A program made the position numbers and the translations under genes. A stretch of 6,307 nucleotides of DNA from Bacillota bacterium (GTDB taxonomy: Bacteria; Bacillota_E; Sulfobacillia; Sulfobacillales; Sulfobacillaceae), in contig JAKADW010000131.1 in NCBI GenBank assembly GCA_021820165.1, positions 1 through 6,307 on the forward strand, written 5' to 3'. The notes beneath the pieces were generated by a model, which was given only the letters and a program-made list of their open reading frames with translations, was not told the DNA's origin and made no database searches. Positions within the stretch are counted from its first letter, which is position 1. Every line of letters begins with the position of its first letter. Shown one piece after another: positions 5,334 through 6,307 of this stretch.

Positions 5334-6288
5334 AGTCGCGCAGGCCCTGAATGGCGCTCACGATGCCGGCTAAATTCTGAAGATCACTCGGCAAGAGAAT
5401 TTTGGTGGAGGGGGATTGGCCGATGGCGGCCAATGTTTCCATCTGCTTTAATTGCAAGACGGTGCGCATGCGCTCCTCGCTCCATGGCCCATTGTCATCC
5501 TGGGCTAACGCCAAGGTGGCTTGGTTGACCACTTGGACAGCCTCCGCCTGAGCTCGGGCGAGGCGCTCGATGGCCAGGGCTTCCCCTTCAGCCTCCATAG
5601 CACGAGTTTGGCGGGTGGCTTCGGCGCGTAAAAGCATGGCTTGTTTCTCCCCTTCGGCTTTGGCAATGGCCGCCTGCCGGGCCCCTTCGGATTCCAGAAT
5701 GGCCGCTTCTTTAGCGCCTTGCGCCTGCTCAATCGCGGCTAGTTTGTTGGCATCCGCCTTTTTCTGCGCTTCCATGGCTTGTTGCATCTCTTTCGGCAAA
5801 TCGACCTGGCGGATGGAGGCCTGCACGATGCGGATGCCCCAGTTGCCTGTGGCTTCGTCTAGCTCCTGCCGCAGTTTGGCGTTGATTTGTTCCCGGTGTG
5901 TCATCACGTCAGCTAATTTGCGCTGTCCCACCTCGGAGCGGAGTGTCGAGGAGACGATGTTCCGAATCGCAAGCTCAGGATTTTGAATTTCAAAGGCGAA
6001 CGATTTCGCATCCACCACCTGGTAGATGAAATAGGCATCAATGACGGGTGATACGTTGTCGGCGGTGATGACGGGCTCGGGCGCGAGGTTGACGGTGACA
6101 GATTTCGTGCTCACCAGTTGCAACGCATCCACCACCGGAACTTTAATGACCAGTCCGGGCATAGCTTCGCGGCGAAACCGTCCCATGCGCAAGACCAAAC
6201 CCAGGGATCCTTGGGGGACGACCCGAAATAGCCCACGCACCAGCCCTAACGCGAGAGCCACCGCCACAATCCCTTCGACGATTTCCAC
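5332..6288 (-). CDS. Stomatin/QmcA-like SPFH (band 7) membrane protein
   Basis: The 318-aa protein has an N-terminal hydrophobic anchor (about residues 4-20), then an SPFH/band 7 domain (about 21-170). Family marks are VVPQGSLGLVLRMGRF (23-38), the MPGL turn (43-46), VITADNVSPVIDAYFIYQV (73-91), LRSEVGQRKLADVMTHRE (116-133) and the SIRQVDLPKEM strand (158-168). A long Ala/Glu-rich coiled coil (about 165-255) follows, then a C-terminal KILLPSD motif (296-302) and a short hydrophobic end. Proteins of this kind form large membrane-bound cages and organise or guard membrane proteins, often with NfeD or FtsH-type proteases; no partner is in this window. The start is a GTG at 6288 with AGAGGA 5 bases before it. 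The frame stays open to the right edge, so a further upstream start cannot be wholly excluded, but the N-terminus fits the family. It converges on the dismutase gene. Confidence 0.93.
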   Translation of the reverse strand: MEIVEGIVAVALALGLVRGLFRVVPQGSLGLVLRMGRFRREAMPGLVIKVPVVDALQLVSTKSVTVNLAPEPVITADNVSPVIDAYFIYQVVDAKSFAFEIQNPELAIRNIVSSTLRSEVGQRKLADVMTHREQINAKLRQELDEATGNWGIRIVQASIRQVDLPKEMQQAMEAQKKADANKLAAIEQAQGAKEAAILESEGARQAAIAKAEGEKQAMLLRAEATRQTRAMEAEGEALAIERLARAQAEAVQVVNQATLALAQDDNGPWSEERMRTVLQLKQMETLAAIGQSPSTKILLPSDLQNLAGIVSAIQGLRD

Positions 6289-6292
6289 ACTA

Positions 6293-6298
6293 TCCTCT
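6293..6298 (-). promoter_or_regulatory. Ribosome binding site supporting the GTG start of the SPFH gene
   Basis: AGAGGA (6298-6293) lies 5 bases before GTG at 6288, the only good start signal near the right edge. The codons further upstream (positions 6289-6306) contain no stop, so this site is the main reason to choose the GTG. Confidence 0.6.
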
Positions 6299-6307
6299 TC
6301 TTTCCGG

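Noticed and set aside
1..6307. Possible defence system, mobile element, CRISPR array or RNA gene
   Set aside because: No recombinase, nuclease, toxin-antitoxin pair, spaced direct repeats, terminal inverted repeats or tRNA-like fold was seen on either strand.

Overview
The window looks like a moderately GC-rich bacterial chromosome segment. It carries strong AGGAGG-type ribosome sites, sigma-70/A-like promoters, a PhoB/HAMP-kinase two-component pair and a Fe/Mn superoxide dismutase. This would fit a high-GC Firmicute such as the Sulfobacillus/Alicyclobacillus type of acidophile, but that is an impression from base composition, signals and protein flavour, not a proven assignment. No mobile element, CRISPR array, tRNA or rRNA was seen.

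Layout from left to right. (1) Positions 1-949, minus strand: a drug/metabolite (DMT) superfamily efflux transporter of the multidrug-resistance EmrE-like type, cut at its C-terminus by the window edge and apparently read from its own, probably leaderless, promoter. (2) Positions 4493 down to 1021, minus strand: a compact four-gene operon made of a small protein of unknown function (130 aa), a PhoB-type response regulator (224 aa), a HAMP sensor histidine kinase (465 aa) and a signal-peptide-bearing protein of about 309 aa built of four copies of a beta-rich module. A textbook hairpin terminator follows directly after the last stop codon. (3) Positions 4494-4682: a divergent promoter region. 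(4) Positions 4683-5282, plus strand: a divergent Fe/Mn-family superoxide dismutase (199 aa) with an unusual active-site surround. (5) A terminator hairpin between convergent genes. (6) Positions 6288 down to 5332, minus strand: a stomatin/QmcA-type SPFH membrane protein with a long hendecad coiled coil. Its frame stays open to the right edge.

How the genes may work together: the first two junctions of the operon are coupled (TAATG and TAAATG). The small protein and the secreted protein have strong ribosome sites, while the regulator and kinase have weak ones, which suggests that translation of the small leading protein sets regulator and kinase levels. The kinase has a roughly 120-residue extracytoplasmic sensor, and the secreted repeat protein may act in the same compartment. 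The superoxide dismutase diverges from this operon, the stomatin-like protein converges on it, and the transporter is flanking. An envelope or oxidative stress theme is possible but is inference. The least-described parts are the 130-aa protein and the four-repeat secreted protein, together with the altered active-site surround of the dismutase. Nothing here clearly shows a wholly new system.
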